A stretch of DNA of 7,708 nt from Opitutia bacterium (GTDB lineage: Bacteria > Verrucomicrobiota > Verrucomicrobiae > Opitutales > UBA953): the NCBI GenBank assembly GCA_947488485.1, contig CANKZO010000102.1, forward strand, positions 1-7,708, in the 5' to 3' direction. Position 1 is the first letter of the stretch. Every line of letters begins with the position of its first letter. The translations under genes were made by a program, and so were the position numbers. Shown piece after piece: positions 1-6,406 of the stretch. The notes beneath the pieces are model-generated. The model was not told the origin of the DNA and made no database searches. It saw nothing but the letters and a program-made list of their open reading frames with translations.

Positions 1-1
1 C

Positions 2-568
2 TTCAAGACGGACCAAGATCTGACGCCCGGCGCGATGGCGGAGTCTTATCTTGCCGACGACGCGATCGTCTACCGTACGGGTCAGCCGGTCTTGGATCGG
101 GTTGAAATCTGCCTGGACGCGGTCGGGTTGCCCGACTGGCACGTCACGAGCAAGTATCCGGTCCGTAATCGCAAGGGCGAGATCATCGGTATCTTAGGCA
201 TCTCGCGCGTGTGCATGGGCCAGGCTCCAGTTGCTTCCCAGAACGCTAAGATCGGTCCCGCCACCAAGATGCTGCAGGAGAACCTGCTCGAGTATCCTTC
301 GGCGGAGGTCCTGGCCGAGGCGTGCGAACTCTCCGTACGTCAGCTCCAGCGTCGCTTCACCGAGGCCCTCGGTCTTTCGCCTCGCGACTATTGGATGAAG
401 TGCCGGATCCGCACCGCCTGCGAAAGTATTCTTAAGGGTGAGGAAAAGCTCGGGGCCTTGTCCGATCGTCTCGGCTTCTGCGACCAGAGCAGTTTTACCG
501 CCCAATTCCGTCGCCATACCGGCGTGACCCCGAGCGCCTTCGCCCGGGGCAAGAAGTCGCTGCGCTGA
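2..568 (+). CDS. PAS-domain AraC-family transcriptional regulator, 3' part (5' end outside window)
   Basis: The frame is open from the left edge (codon at 2), so the N-terminus is missing; 188 residues are visible. An internal ATG at 35 is not convincing as a start because the residues before it continue the same domain. Residues 1-70 look like the second half of a PAS sensor domain: a 'DWHVTSKYPVRNRKGEIIGI' strand-turn-strand, followed by 'LGISR', is typical of a PAS C-terminal sheet. Residues about 85-181 are an AraC-type double helix-turn-helix: first HTH about 100-124 (SVRQLQRRFTEALG), second about 149-181 with the signature GFCDQSSFTAQFRRHTGVTPSAF. PAS-AraC proteins bind DNA and respond to a small ligand or cofactor. 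Its stop is 2 bp from the stop of the convergent cyclase gene. Control of the neighbouring - strand genes is plausible but is inference from proximity. The family call is firm; the ligand is unknown. Confidence 0.9.
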   Translation, partial: FKTDQDLTPGAMAESYLADDAIVYRTGQPVLDRVEICLDAVGLPDWHVTSKYPVRNRKGEIIGILGISRVCMGQAPVASQNAKIGPATKMLQENLLEYPSAEVLAEACELSVRQLQRRFTEALGLSPRDYWMKCRIRTACESILKGEEKLGALSDRLGFCDQSSFTAQFRRHTGVTPSAFARGKKSLR

Positions 569-570
569 CC

Positions 571-1215
571 TTAGAGCGGACGCAGGATGCAGCGGCAGGG
601 GGCGCCGTCGCCTTTCGCGATGCGGATCGGCAGGCAGATCATCTCGTAGCGGCCAGGCTTGGCCTTCGCTAGGTTGAGCCCTTCGATGATCCATACCTTC
701 TTCCCGAGCAGGATGTGGTGGGTCGGGACGGAGTCCTTGTAGAAGCCGCCGACGCTGAAGTAGTCGATGCCTACGGTGCGGACGCCCTTGTCGACGAGGT
801 GTTGGGCGGCTTCCTTGGAGACGTAGACGAAATCCTTATCGAAGGACTTCTTCTTCCAGCTTACCTGCGAGTTGCGGGTGCGGAAGAGGATGCGCTCGCC
901 CTTCTTGAGCTTCAGCTTCGCCAGTTCGGCCGGCTTGACGGACTCCTTATCCTTGATTTCGACCACGCGGCAGGGGCCGATGACGGCCTCGAAGGGCAGG
1001 TCATCCATCGTGCCAAGGCCTTTCAGGAAGTGCCAAGGCGAGTCCATGTGCGTACCCGCGTGGGTGTTCAGGTTGAAGACCGAGACATTACAGACGTCGC
1101 CCTTGGCCAGCGCAGCGTGCGGCTTGATGACCGTCGGCGGATTGCCCGGCCAGCCATGCATACCGTTGGCGAACGGGATGGTGACGTCGATCCAGGCGGA
1201 TTTGCGGGAAGGCAT
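571..1215 (-). CDS. Cyclase family protein (kynurenine-formamidase-like metal hydrolase)
   Basis: The product is 214 residues, normal for the cyclase/KynB-like family (PF04199). The metal motif HAGTHMDSPWH lies at residues 52-62; H52, H56 and D58 match the usual Zn ligands and H62 the second-shell histidine. Downstream D151 (VGIDYFSVGG), H166/H167 (VPTHHILL) and E178 (IIEGL) match the other conserved active-site residues, so the protein looks catalytically intact. The family hydrolyses amides or lactone-like rings, N-formylkynurenine being the best-known substrate. Nothing nearby suggests tryptophan breakdown, so kynB is not assigned. The ATG at 1213-1215 is chosen because MPSRKSAWIDVT gives the usual family N-terminus; the frame stays open further upstream, but that stretch is repeat DNA. 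There is no signal peptide, so it is probably cytoplasmic. There is no Shine-Dalgarno sequence; the leader is a pyrimidine-rich element shared with the FAD oxidoreductase gene. It is the last gene of the - strand group. Confidence 0.9.
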   Translation of the reverse strand: MPSRKSAWIDVTIPFANGMHGWPGNPPTVIKPHAALAKGDVCNVSVFNLNTHAGTHMDSPWHFLKGLGTMDDLPFEAVIGPCRVVEIKDKESVKPAELAKLKLKKGERILFRTRNSQVSWKKKSFDKDFVYVSKEAAQHLVDKGVRTVGIDYFSVGGFYKDSVPTHHILLGKKVWIIEGLNLAKAKPGRYEMICLPIRIAKGDGAPCRCILRPL

Positions 1216-1260
1216 GATTGGAAGATGGAGGATGAGGGATGGATGATAAAGGAGGAAGCG
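1216..1260 (-). promoter_or_regulatory. Polypyrimidine 5' leader element, copy 1 (upstream of cyclase)
   Basis: On the sense (-) strand the bases just before the cyclase ATG are almost all pyrimidines. Two blocks are shared exactly with the leader of the FAD oxidoreductase gene: CGCTTCCTCCTTTATC (1245-1260) and CATCCTCCATCTT (1222-1234), in the same order and orientation. No purine-rich Shine-Dalgarno sequence is present. The element could act in translation initiation or mRNA stability, or be a dispersed repeat that happens to lie here. The function is inference; the shared blocks are seen directly. Confidence 0.5.
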
Positions 1261-1274
1261 AGGGGAGGTGAAAG

Positions 1275-1302
1275 CGGTTAGCGGGTGGCGGTTAGCGGTT
1301 AG
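1275..1302 (-). repeat. CYARCCG heptamer array, copy 1 (inverted)
   Basis: Read on the - strand this is four consecutive 7-mers: CTAACCG, CTAACCG, CCACCCG, CTAACCG. It is in the opposite orientation to the other three arrays in the window. It sits about 60 bp upstream of the cyclase start. Confidence 0.75.
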
Positions 1303-1351
1303 ATTAATGCACAACTCAGGGGGAGAACGGAAATCTCTTGGATGTGGATTG

Positions 1352-1444
1352 GGTAGGGGCGGCACTCCGAGCCGTCCGTTCGAAGTCAGGGCCCGCCCTC
1401 GGCCTCATGTCGCCTAGCGGCAGGCTCGGAGAGCCCGCCCTACC
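1352..1444. repeat. 93-bp palindromic element with 22-bp terminal inverted repeats
   Basis: The left arm 1352-1373 and the reverse complement of the right arm 1423-1444 match at 19 of 22 positions; both begin GGTAGGG and end CTCCGAGCC. The core between the arms is 49 bp and contains a small hairpin (TGTCGC-CTA-GCGGCA, about 1409-1423, one G-U pair). It has no coding capacity. The structure resembles a REP/BIME-like or MITE-like palindromic unit. No duplicated target site was identified. Confidence 0.7.
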
Positions 1445-1459
1445 ACCTGTCCCCGGAAT

Positions 1460-1498
1460 GAATGTCTCTCCCAACCGCCAGCCGCTAACCGCTACTAC
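1460..1498 (+). repeat. CYARCCG heptamer array, copy 2, with shared 5' flank
   Basis: Three full 7-mers (CCAACCG, CCAGCCG, CTAACCG at 1471-1491) plus a degenerate unit CTACTAC. The preceding GAATGTCTCTC and the first ten array bases (1460-1480 in all, 21 nt) are identical to 6407-6427 in the other large spacer. The repeat unit is therefore larger than the heptamers alone. Confidence 0.75.
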
Positions 1499-1556
1499 CT
1501 CGCGGCTACGCCGCGCTGGGTAGGGTCGGGACCGCGTCACGACATAGCTGCATCGA

Positions 1557-1743
1557 GGTAGGGACAGCACCACGTGCTGTCCTTGTTCGCCGCAGGGCGA
1601 ACCGAGGGTAGGGGCACGATTGATCGTGCACTCCTAGGCGGAGGGCGCGGCGTAGCCACGCCCCTACCTTCGGCCGCCCTGCGGCGGCCGGTTATTCCCA
1701 ACCGCTAACCGCCAACCGCTATCCGCTGAAATCTGTCCCTACC
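1557..1743. repeat. 187-bp compound palindromic element overlapping the sialidase stop codon
   Basis: It is bounded by perfect 11-bp inverted repeats, GGTAGGGACAG (1557-1567) and CTGTCCCTACC (1733-1743). Nested inside is a second unit, 1607-1668, with 9-bp ends GGTAGGGGC and GCCCCTACC. Local hairpins are GGACAGCAC-CAC-GTGCTGTCC (1562-1582), GTTCGCC-GCAG-GGCGAAC (1585-1602), GCACGAT-TG-ATCGTGC (1614-1629) and CGGCCGCC-CTGC-GGCGGCCG (1671-1690). A CYARCCG array lies at 1698-1725. The right terminal repeat contains the sialidase TAG at 1739-1741. It could serve as a 3' stabiliser or transcription barrier, but no T-tract follows the hairpins on either strand. Confidence 0.7.
1698..1725 (+). repeat. 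CYARCCG heptamer array, copy 3
   Basis: Four consecutive 7-mers: CCAACCG, CTAACCG, CCAACCG, CTATCCG. It lies 14 bp from the sialidase stop codon, inside the compound palindromic element. Confidence 0.75.
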
Positions 1744-3271
1744 TCTTGCTCGGCGCGGCGGCTTCCGTTACGAGGACGGAAGTATTCGGCGAGTGCCCGG
1801 AATAGAGCGCGAGGTAATGGGTATCTCCGATGAAGGTGGCGTTGATGTTGCCGGCTTCGGTCGGGTCTTCGCTGCCGACGGCGATCGCCTCGGAGACGGG
1901 CCACTGGAGTGGACGATCGAAGATGACGTGCGGGTCGACGACGCGACGACGGAGCACGCCGCCCTTGCCGCGCTGGTAATAGTAATTGCTGACCAGGCCG
2001 GTCTTGGCGTCGAGGACGAGGGTAGGGGTAGAGCCCATGACTTCGCCGATGTTCGTCTGCGCATGTTTCCACGTCACGCCGGAGTCGGTGGAGGTCAGCT
2101 GGTGCTGGGCGCGGGCCGTGGTGCCGCCGCCCCAGACTTCGCAACGTCCGATGGCGAGGATCTTGCCGTCCCCGAGATAGACCGCCGAGGGCTCGGTGGG
2201 CCACTGGGCCCTGCTCAGACCGGACTCGACCGTGGTCTGCTTCCAAGTGGCTCCGTCATCGGCGCTCGTGAGCGTGCCCCAGGCATGGTCGTTGCCCTCG
2301 GCGTAGTTACCTGAGAACCACAGGCACATCAGGCCGACCTTCGGCACCGTGAAGATGTCCGTGATCTGGACGGGCGCCGGGGAGAGCTTCGGGGTCGTGA
2401 GCAGCTTGAAGTTCATACCGTCGGTCGTGCGGTAAAGGTCTTGCTGCCATTCTTTGCCGACGCGGCGGATCCAGAAGAGCGCGGCGCCTTTGGAGTCGAG
2501 GCCTTTGCCCACGGGCACTTCGCCGAAGCCGGGCGTATTGGCCACCACGGTCTCGGGCGTCCAGGTGCGGCCACGATCCGAAGAAGTCCGTGCATAGGCC
2601 AGGCGGGCGTCTTCGTGGATGGTGTGCCCGGAGCCACGGCTATAGACGCAGATCAGCTTGTCGCCGATGGCCTGCATCATCGGCCAGGAATTATATCCCT
2701 TGGTGTCCTCGACGACGAAAGGCTTGGGGGTCGCGGCAAGCGGCGTGACCTTCACCAAAGCCAGGCCGGCGGGTCGGATGAAGGTATTGGCGGGGTCTTT
2801 GGGCTCGCGCTGGATGCGGACGCTGAGCGGAGCCCCCGGGACGATGCTCCGATAGGATTCGAGTACGATGGTGCGAGTGACGAAAGGCTTGGTCGGTACG
2901 GCCGTACGGACCGGATTGCCGAGGTAGCGTTCGGTGACCTGAGCGTTCTCGACCATCTGCGAAAGGTGGACGCGGTAGACGTCCTCGAGGCCGGGTTCGC
3001 CGGCGGCTTCGTCGGTCGTCACGACGATTTCGACCTTCACCGCCGCGCAATCGGTCGGCAGGGCGACGAGGCCCACGACAGACTGGCCTTCGGTGCCACC
3101 GGACAGCGACCAAACGGGCAGGTAGGTCGTTCCGTTGGTCATATTGACCAGCGAGGGCTTACCCGTGGCGATAGAAAGCTGATGGGCCGTCAGGATGATC
3201 GGGTCATGACCTGCGGCGAGGCCTTGGGCGAAGCCAGTCAGTAGGACGAGTAACGAGACGATGACTTTCAT
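1739..3271 (-). CDS. Secreted sialidase-like (BNR/Asp-box) protein
   Basis: The product is 510 residues from the ATG at 3269-3271. This start is chosen because MKVIVSLLVLLTGFAQGLAA is a clean Sec signal peptide with cleavage near residue 20; 13 more in-frame codons upstream would bury it. Residues about 25-175 form a beta-rich N-terminal domain I do not recognise. Residues about 185-500 are a sialidase-type beta-propeller with three Asp boxes (S-x-D-x-G-x-x-W): SSDRGRTW 230-237, SADDGATW 336-343 and STDSGVTW 394-401, plus a degenerate one near 280-288. YLGDGKILAIGR (about 365-376) is a typical propeller strand. The usual F/Y-R-I-P arginine motif is not evident: the likely equivalent is YNSWP (193-197), so sialic-acid hydrolysis should not be assumed. 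It probably acts on a glycan in the periplasm or outside the cell. The stop codon lies inside a repeat. No Shine-Dalgarno sequence; CCCC precedes the ATG. Confidence 0.85.
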   Translation of the reverse strand: MKVIVSLLVLLTGFAQGLAAGHDPIILTAHQLSIATGKPSLVNMTNGTTYLPVWSLSGGTEGQSVVGLVALPTDCAAVKVEIVVTTDEAAGEPGLEDVYRVHLSQMVENAQVTERYLGNPVRTAVPTKPFVTRTIVLESYRSIVPGAPLSVRIQREPKDPANTFIRPAGLALVKVTPLAATPKPFVVEDTKGYNSWPMMQAIGDKLICVYSRGSGHTIHEDARLAYARTSSDRGRTWTPETVVANTPGFGEVPVGKGLDSKGAALFWIRRVGKEWQQDLYRTTDGMNFKLLTTPKLSPAPVQITDIFTVPKVGLMCLWFSGNYAEGNDHAWGTLTSADDGATWKQTTVESGLSRAQWPTEPSAVYLGDGKILAIGRCEVWGGGTTARAQHQLTSTDSGVTWKHAQTNIGEVMGSTPTLVLDAKTGLVSNYYYQRGKGGVLRRRVVDPHVIFDRPLQWPVSEAIAVGSEDPTEAGNINATFIGDTHYLALYSGHSPNTSVLVTEAAAPSKR

Positions 3272-3375
3272 GGGGTGAGCGGAGTGTCGGGTTGTAGGGC
3301 CTAATAGCAAGCCAGCGGACCCACGCCTAAAGCCAGTAATCTGGTTTCCCTTTCAGCGTGTTTTGTCCGTGTCTT
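3272..3375. other. Leader region of the sialidase-like gene, no clear signal
   Basis: About 100 bp between the twin palindrome and the sialidase start. It is locally less GC-rich than the genes. On the - strand a TATTAG near 3302-3307 could be a -10-like box, but no well-spaced -35 is visible, so no promoter is called. There is no Shine-Dalgarno sequence before the ATG. Confidence 0.3.
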
Positions 3376-3376
3376 G

Positions 3377-3430
3377 GGTAGGGCTGACCGGCCCGGTCAG
3401 CCTTGGGCGAGCGGGCCGCTCGCCCCTACC
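3377..3430. repeat. Twin-palindrome element with GGTAGGG/CCCTACC ends, adjoining the DUF6807 stop codon
   Basis: Two palindromes stand side by side, each with perfect 10-bp arms around one central base: GGCTGACCGG-C-CCGGTCAGCC (3382-3402) and GGGCGAGCGG-G-CCGCTCGCCC (3405-3425). They are enclosed by GGTAGGG (3377-3383) and CCCTACC (3424-3430), giving a possible three-way or cloverleaf-like fold. The right end touches the TAG of the DUF6807 gene (3430-3432). No T-run follows on the - strand, so a classical intrinsic terminator is not supported. It may attenuate transcription or protect the 3' end of the upstream mRNA. Confidence 0.75.
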
Positions 3431-4611
3431 TATTTGCTGACACTCACCACCGCCGGATGCGCCAACGCATTCCAACAGGCATCGAAGAGTTTGGCGTCGG
3501 GTTCGCCGTCGGTGACGACGAAGCGATAGCGGGTTACATAGGGCTTGCCGGGCTCGATGGAGAAAGCGCCGACCTTCTGCGGGACGATCGAGAAGTAGGG
3601 CATGTCCGGATGTAGTCGCAGGGGCATCGGGAAGCGGAAGTTGTCCGGGAAGCCCAATACGGCCGTGCCGGAGAGGCCGGCGCTGGTCTTGCCGCCGAGA
3701 TAACACCAGCGGGCGCGGGTGCCTTCGCCCTTCTTGCGGTCGTTGATGCCTTCGGAAGTCAGGAAGCGGGCGCCGTCCTTGCCGTCCCACGTCTCCGGTC
3801 CGCGGAGGCCGAAGCTGCCGTAGTGGTATTCGGGGAGTTCAAGCGGGTCGTTGGTCGCGCAGGTCTGGGTGGTTGTGAGATCGAAGACGTGCATCGGCTT
3901 GGGGACACCAGTCACCGCATAAGCTCGGACCGACCAGCGGTCGATGAGCGCATCGGTCGGGGTGGGGCCACTCAGGTCGGTCATGCGCAGTTCGGCGTCG
4001 AAACCACCATGGACTTCGCCGGCCCAGGTTCGCCCGATGGCCCGCAGTTGCTCTTCGCCTTTCTTCGCCTGCATGTTCCAGAAGTCGGTGGTGCGACCCT
4101 GGAAGACTGCTTTGGTGAAGGGCGTCCAGATGCCGTGATGATGGGCATGGTTGGAAGGGTAGTCGCCTGTCACGATGGCGCCGGAAGGCGAGCGGACAGG
4201 GTGCAGGTAGCCGGCGCGGAGGATCTCATCCTTGATGTCGGACCGAGGCTTCTTCGTCTTATCCGTCCGGAAGTTAAGCACCTCAGCTCCGGCTGCGCTG
4301 AGCACCATGCCGTCGGCGCCGGGGCGGAGGCGGACGGTTTCGCCGCCGGCGGCGACGGCCCGTAGTTGTAGGCTAAGGGTGAGGGATTCTCCGGCACGCA
4401 GGAAGCCGATCGCGATGCAGGCCTTGCCGTCGTCATCGACCTGGACTGGCAGGCTCGTGCCATCGGCCTTCGTGGCGCGAGTAGGCCTAGGGGCATCCTC
4501 GGCCAGCGTGAACTCCGCGATCAACGCGGCGCGATCGAAGGGCGCCGGCGCGATGGTGATCGTCTGGCCGTGCAGGCCGAGCGTGAGCAGCAGGGAGGCG
4601 AGGAGGCGCAT
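3430..4611 (-). CDS. Secreted DUF6807 ('methane oxygenase PmoA-like') family protein
   Basis: The product is 393 residues from the ATG at 4609-4611. MRLLASLLLTLGLHGQ is a short signal peptide, which supports this start over longer in-frame options that overlap the upstream gene. Residues about 16-90 form a beta-rich N-terminal part. The main domain, about 95-385, carries the family's histidine-rich motif YPSNHAHHHGIW (151-162), then DFWNMQ (176-181), PEYHYGSFGLRGP (260-272), WCYLGG (302-307), GFPDNFRFP (320-328) and HPDMPYFSIVPQK (334-346). The family was named after PmoA in databases (PF14100) but has no real link with particulate methane monooxygenase; most members are secreted proteins of glycan-degrading Verrucomicrobiota, Planctomycetota and Bacteroidota. 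The clustered histidines suggest a metal or sugar site (inference). The start is 4 nt after the stop of the FAD oxidoreductase gene, so the two are almost certainly co-transcribed and may act together. Confidence 0.85.
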   Translation of the reverse strand: MRLLASLLLTLGLHGQTITIAPAPFDRAALIAEFTLAEDAPRPTRATKADGTSLPVQVDDDGKACIAIGFLRAGESLTLSLQLRAVAAGGETVRLRPGADGMVLSAAGAEVLNFRTDKTKKPRSDIKDEILRAGYLHPVRSPSGAIVTGDYPSNHAHHHGIWTPFTKAVFQGRTTDFWNMQAKKGEEQLRAIGRTWAGEVHGGFDAELRMTDLSGPTPTDALIDRWSVRAYAVTGVPKPMHVFDLTTTQTCATNDPLELPEYHYGSFGLRGPETWDGKDGARFLTSEGINDRKKGEGTRARWCYLGGKTSAGLSGTAVLGFPDNFRFPMPLRLHPDMPYFSIVPQKVGAFSIEPGKPYVTRYRFVVTDGEPDAKLFDACWNALAHPAVVSVSK

Positions 4612-4615
4612 GGGC

Positions 4616-6259
4616 TTAGAATTCAGGGGGACCGTTGAGGTGTTCGCATTTCTCCGGTTTGCCCGCAAGGAAATCGACGACTTGTCCTTGGGTGCGGAGC
4701 TTGGCCTGGAGGGCTGGGACGTCTACCTGCTGGACGGCGATGCCTTGTCGGGCGACTTCCGCGGCGGCGAGGCCGGCGGCATGGCCGACGATCATCCAGG
4801 TGCTCTCCAGTCGCAGCGTGCAGAAGGCCACGTGGGTGTAGCTGCCAGCCCCTGGCACCAGCAGGTTGGTGCATTCATCTGCCTTGGGCGTAATAGCCCG
4901 GTAAGGGATCTGATTGGCATAGCCCATGCGCCAGATGCGGCCTTCGTTGACGAACTCATCCGCGCTCAGGGCTACGCGCTGGACGTGATGGCAATCGATG
5001 AAGTGGCTGCTCATCCCGATGCTGTCCGGTTTGCGTCGGTCAGTCTGCACGTCCTGCTGACGCATCACATAGGCCCCGCGCATGCGTCGCGCTTCCCGGA
5101 CATACAGCTGGTAGGGCAGGTGGCCGTTGTCGGCGAACTCGCCCTTGTGCAGCCCCAGCGATTTCATCTCGGATTGGACGTTCGCCGGGACCGCCGGGTC
5201 GCTGGCCAGGAAACGGAGCAAGCCCAAGGTGTAATCCAGGTGGTCCTGGTAGATCTGTTCCCGCTGGGCGTAGGAGGCGTCAGCCCAAGCGAACTGTCCG
5301 CCGAAGTGACCGAGGGAGATGATGGCCGACTGCTTGTTGTTCAGCTCGAATTTCCCGTTACGCCGCTCGTAGAGGTCGATGATGTCGTACAGCTTGACCG
5401 GCTTCTGGGTGGCTGCCTGGTCCTTCAGCCAGCCGGCGAGAAGCGCGTAACGATTAGGGTCGTATTGCTTGGGCGCAGGGATCGGCACCTGAAACTGAGG
5501 GTCTTTCGCGACGGTGAGGCGGAAGTTGTAGTTCATCGGCGCGAGGTGGGCGTCTCCATCCTTGAGATCCTTGGCCCAGGCGCTGATTCCCGGGAGCAGG
5601 TTGCCTTGGGCGTCGACCGTGCGGGCCTTGCGCGGGGTCTTGTCGAGGCGGATGCCGGCGGCTTCCTCGCCGAATTCGGACTTCGCCTCGCGGCCGACGG
5701 CATAGCGGACGCCTGCTCGGGCCATCAGGTCGCCTTCGTAGCTCGCGTCGACGAAGGCCTTGGCGGCGAGTTCGGTCCCGTCGGTCAGTGTGATGCCGAC
5801 GATCTTGGCGCCGTCTTTGCGTGCGGACACGACGTACGCCCCGTATCGTATCTCTACGCCCGCTTCCTTGAGCATTTCAAGGTAGGTTTTTTCCGCGACG
5901 CCGGACTCGAAGAAGTAGATCGTATTCAGGCGCTTGTCCTTATGGGGATAGGTCTGGCGGGCTTTGTTCTCTTCGTAGTATCGTCCCATCCGACGGTAGA
6001 ACTCGTCCGCGAAGCCGCCGATCGTCCAAGCCAGCATGTGTTCGCTTTCGGCGGTATTGATGCCGCTCGTGCTCAGTCCGCCTACATGCTTGGTCGGTTC
6101 GATCAGCAGGACCTTGGCACCGTCACGCGCGGCATGGATGGCGGCGGCGATGCCAGCCGGTGTGCCTCCGTAGGTGATCACGTCATAACTCGCGGTAGCC
6201 GCAGGCGACTTGGCTGCGAAAGAGGCCAAGGCGAAGGTCAGCGTGAGAAGGGAGCGCAT
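4616..6259 (-). CDS. Secreted FAD-dependent oxidoreductase (FAD_oxidored family)
   Basis: The product is 547 residues from the ATG at 6257-6259. MRSLLTLTFALASFAAKSPA is a signal peptide, and the Rossmann fold starts right after it (YDVITYGGTPAGIAAAIHAA, 25-44), so export as a folded or later-loaded flavoprotein is implied. FAD features: GGTPAG at 31-36, E54 (LLIEP) for the adenosine ribose, HVGGLSTSG at 58-66, DASYEGDLMARAG at 171-183, and the C-terminal FAD segment NLLVPGAGSYTHVAFCTLR (465-483) followed by GHAAGLAAAEVA. This is the pattern of PF12831. Family members oxidise unidentified substrates, often beside glycan-degradation genes. The acceptor and substrate are unknown; sugar or polyol oxidation fits the context but is inference. 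It has the same polypyrimidine leader as the cyclase gene and overlaps nothing. It ends 4 nt before the DUF6807 gene. Confidence 0.88.
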   Translation of the reverse strand: MRSLLTLTFALASFAAKSPAATASYDVITYGGTPAGIAAAIHAARDGAKVLLIEPTKHVGGLSTSGINTAESEHMLAWTIGGFADEFYRRMGRYYEENKARQTYPHKDKRLNTIYFFESGVAEKTYLEMLKEAGVEIRYGAYVVSARKDGAKIVGITLTDGTELAAKAFVDASYEGDLMARAGVRYAVGREAKSEFGEEAAGIRLDKTPRKARTVDAQGNLLPGISAWAKDLKDGDAHLAPMNYNFRLTVAKDPQFQVPIPAPKQYDPNRYALLAGWLKDQAATQKPVKLYDIIDLYERRNGKFELNNKQSAIISLGHFGGQFAWADASYAQREQIYQDHLDYTLGLLRFLASDPAVPANVQSEMKSLGLHKGEFADNGHLPYQLYVREARRMRGAYVMRQQDVQTDRRKPDSIGMSSHFIDCHHVQRVALSADEFVNEGRIWRMGYANQIPYRAITPKADECTNLLVPGAGSYTHVAFCTLRLESTWMIVGHAAGLAAAEVARQGIAVQQVDVPALQAKLRTQGQVVDFLAGKPEKCEHLNGPPEF

Positions 6260-6311
6260 GGGGCGAGGACTCAAGATGGAGGATGGAAGCTGAGGGATAA
6301 AGGAGGAAGCG
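6260..6311 (-). promoter_or_regulatory. Polypyrimidine 5' leader element, copy 2 (upstream of FAD oxidoreductase)
   Basis: Contains the same two sense-strand blocks as the cyclase leader: CGCTTCCTCCTTTATC (6296-6311) and CATCCTCCATCTT (6273-6285), followed here by a different 13-nt link ending CCCC-ATG. Order, orientation and rough distance to the start codon are conserved between copies, while the bases between the blocks differ. A regulatory role is inferred from position alone. Confidence 0.5.
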
Positions 6312-6319
6312 TCATCAGG

Positions 6320-6351
6320 GGGCACGTGGGCACGGGGACATGGGGACACGG
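6320..6351 (+). repeat. Four-copy octamer tandem repeat (GGRCAYGK)
   Basis: Four consecutive 8-mers: GGGCACGT, GGGCACGG, GGACATGG, GGACACGG. It lies in the spacer between the LamG and FAD oxidoreductase genes. A looser GCCACCC-type repeat follows at about 6368-6401. No function is evident. Confidence 0.65.
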
Positions 6352-6406
6352 GCAGCGCGCATCAGCCGCCACCTGCCACCCGGGGCTGCCACCCACCACC
6401 CGAAAC

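Larger units (their letters stand above)
1216..1738. other. 523-bp gene-free spacer filled with repeats and palindromes
   Basis: No credible gene lies here. From left to right it holds: the polypyrimidine leader (1216-1260); an inverted CYARCCG array (1275-1302); about 50 bp of unremarkable sequence (1303-1351); a 93-bp inverted-repeat element (1352-1444); a second heptamer array (1471-1491); a 6-bp-arm palindrome CGCGGC-TAC-GCCGCG (1501-1515); and a compound palindromic element (1557-1743) that contains the third heptamer array and reaches into the sialidase stop codon. GGTAGGG occurs at 1352, 1519, 1557 and 1607 and its complement CCCTACC at 1438, 1662 and 1737. No convincing promoter or T-tailed terminator was seen. 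Confidence 0.8.

Noticed and set aside
571..1215. Assignment as kynB (kynurenine formamidase)
   Set aside because: Active-site residues fit the family, but no other tryptophan-degradation gene is nearby and the family has many substrates.
715..1281. Open frame on the + strand opposite the cyclase
   Set aside because: It is a mirror of a gene with an intact metal-binding motif; no independent evidence supports it.
1275..1302. Telomere-like repeat (GGTTAGC)
   Set aside because: The resemblance is superficial: the array has only four variable units and lies inside a bacterial intergenic region.
1216..1365. N-terminal extension of the cyclase up to 1365
   Set aside because: The added residues come from the polypyrimidine leader and heptamer repeat, and family members start close to the ATG at 1215.
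1216..1738. CRISPR array
   Set aside because: Repeat units are 7 bp and directly joined or palindromic; there are no regular spacers and no cas genes.
2441..3244. Open frame on the + strand opposite the sialidase-like gene
   Set aside because: The translation has no recognisable motif, and the opposite strand encodes three Asp boxes and a signal peptide.
3377..3430. Intrinsic terminator after the DUF6807 gene
   Set aside because: The hairpins are strong, but no T-run follows on the - strand and the structure fits the GGTAGGG repeat family better.
3430..4611. Methane monooxygenase subunit
   Set aside because: The database name 'PmoA' for this family is misleading; the protein is soluble and secreted with no membrane helices beyond the signal peptide, and no pmoB/pmoC genes are present.
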